From Monomorium pharaonis (lineage: Eukaryota > Arthropoda > Insecta > Hymenoptera > Formicidae), in assembly GCF_013373865.1 (NCBI RefSeq), contig NC_050474.1:12178886-12242885 (forward strand): a stretch of 64,000 nucleotides of DNA. Direction: 5' to 3'. Positions 62,931 to 64,000 of this stretch are shown here, in pieces (position 1 is the first letter of the stretch; each line of letters starts with the position of its first letter). The notes beneath the pieces are model-generated. The model was not told the origin of the DNA. It searched no databases and saw nothing but the letters and a program-made list of their open reading frames with translations. A program made the position numbers and the translations under genes.

Positions 62931-64000
62931 TCGAGCGTCAATCTCAACGAGATCGCCCCGAATGGAGTGCCAAGCGCCTTGTAAAAAAGGAAGTCACGCA
63001 GCGACAGGAGCAGATTCAAAAGAATAGAGTCAGCACGCTGAGTACAAAGAAGTCACCTTTTATTCGCACAAAAATCCATCGAGGAGAGAGGTGATACGTA
63101 TCTTGCGAATTGCAAGCGAAGAGCGTTTTTTGAGCGTCCGGAGATTTCTGCCGTCACCCGATTCGGAAATCTTAAAGGGCTTCGGAAGCAAAGCCCTCGC
63201 GCGCACAGAAATTTTGTTCGCGGCAACGGCAGCGGACAATCGCGAGCGAGATACGATCACCGGCTCACAGCCCTCGATACACTTCCCTTTACTCTCACAA
63301 TAATAATACACTTAATAGCCAATATTCGACTAGCTGGGTGCAAGAATTGCTTTCGACAGCCCGCTTCGTAAGAAATAATCGTGTTCGGGCGGCTGACCGG
63401 AGAGAGAGATCGACGGGGCGGCTGGTTCGCGGCGGTGATGTACAGCGAGATCGAGTATGAGGCTCTGCACGAGCACCGTGAGAAAGTTGAACGATGTCCA
63501 ACGACGGGTCGGTCTCCATGTGGACTACCCGATCCCGATGACCACCGAACGTGCATGTGATAGAATAACCCCGACGAGGTGTAGTCACCAACGCGTTGTT
63601 CGCCTTTACTACCGTATATACGAACGATAATCGAATAGAATCTCTGAAATCTCGGTCGAAAGAAGGCAATGATTATAAGAGACCGCGATCATGCCGTGTC
63701 AGATGAACTTCGAGAGACTGACTCGAGATGAATGCTCGCGCTATGTGTCGAATCCATCGGGAAGTGAAAGAGAGCCTATTTTCGCATGGTTCTCCACAAA
63801 TCTCTCGCGAATCAGAATACGAACGCGTCTGGTGTACGCGTGACGGACTCGTGCCGACGTCATGCGATTCGAGGGATCCGTGGATCACGACGCGCGCGAA
63901 GGCTGGCCGCCACTGGCTTAATGCGCGAAATGTGTTTCGAAAGTGTTCGGCGTATGTACAAGTCCGCTTTAATTCTAAACAATATTAAATGGCTAGTAAT
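62931..64000 (-). other. GC-richer end region, possibly LTR-like or a promoter
   Basis: Composition changes sharply at about 62935. On the minus strand there are open stretches (VKANNALVTTPRRGYSI; IRITSLLDGFLCE) and AATAAAAGGTGACTTC (near 63055) and GAATAAATATAA (near 62925) polyadenylation-like signals. This could be the LTR-leader part of a retroelement extending past the window, or the 5' region of a host gene. The strand and identity are uncertain. Contains GGCTTCGGAAGCAAAGCC-type hairpins near 63180. Confidence 0.25.

Overview
This window looks like a repeat-rich part of an arthropod nuclear genome, probably a hymenopteran such as an ant. The reasons are the very AT-rich background, the mixture of Tc1/mariner, Penelope-like, Ty3/gypsy (including an envelope-bearing errantivirus) and APE-type LINE elements, the abundant (GA)n/(CA)n microsatellites, and putative introns with GT..AG borders. 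The ant assignment rests on family resemblance recalled by eye and was not tested. No tRNA, rRNA, CRISPR array or prokaryotic operon was seen. At most one or two short pieces look like host gene exons; the best is a transmembrane-protein exon at 27558-27895, minus strand.

Layout. 1-4664: an AT-rich TGTATATACA repeat tract invaded by small hairpin elements, an intact Tc1-type transposon (883-2514) and a foldback element (2727-4242). 4665-8616: a large palindromic composite element holding two decayed intron-containing transposase copies that point toward each other. 8638-10330: a decayed transposase gene. 10485-23292: an errantivirus (5' LTR, gag, broken pol, an antisense acidic ORF, truncated env) into which a second, GC-rich Ty3/gypsy element inserted (17482 onward: LTR, tRNA-Lys primer site, gag, intact 1066-aa pol, proline-rich ORF). 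A later deletion fused the second element to the last ~135 bp of the first one's 3' LTR. Matching TCAT duplications at both outer ends prove the outer insertion. 23297-27400: LTR-like remnant, a foldback element and AT-rich DNA. 27558-27895: host exon. 28030-31010: inverted Penelope-like fragments, one carrying a 922-bp CCCAG-ended element whose empty site is also present in the window. 31170-34640: microsatellites, a gypsy pol fragment and mariner remains. 34840-40090: a hairpin-repeat domain containing three solo LTRs. 40511-44300: MITE-like elements and a foldback element. 44746-47362: LTR-like blocks and another Penelope-like fragment. 47500-49570: a minisatellite-armed foldback element. 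50120-55850: a nearly full-length but broken LINE (minus strand), split at its RT active-site codons by a foldback element. 55870-58945: LTR-like and unknown sequence. 59193-61175: a second LINE, 5'-truncated. 61218-64000: a MITE arm, a decayed coding remnant and a GC-rich end region.

The genes do not form a pathway; the window is a record of nested mobile-element activity. Its most unusual themes are: (i) foldback elements that share a core but have arms made of different 15-16 bp minisatellites, all with a GTGTNCAA motif; (ii) LTRs whose leaders carry three tandem RNA-hairpin modules, with compensatory stem changes, and whose TATA boxes sit inside inverted repeats; (iii) an intact, highly acidic ORF antisense to the errantivirus between pol and env; and (iv) several CCCAG-terminated elements, each filled with a different short palindromic motif.
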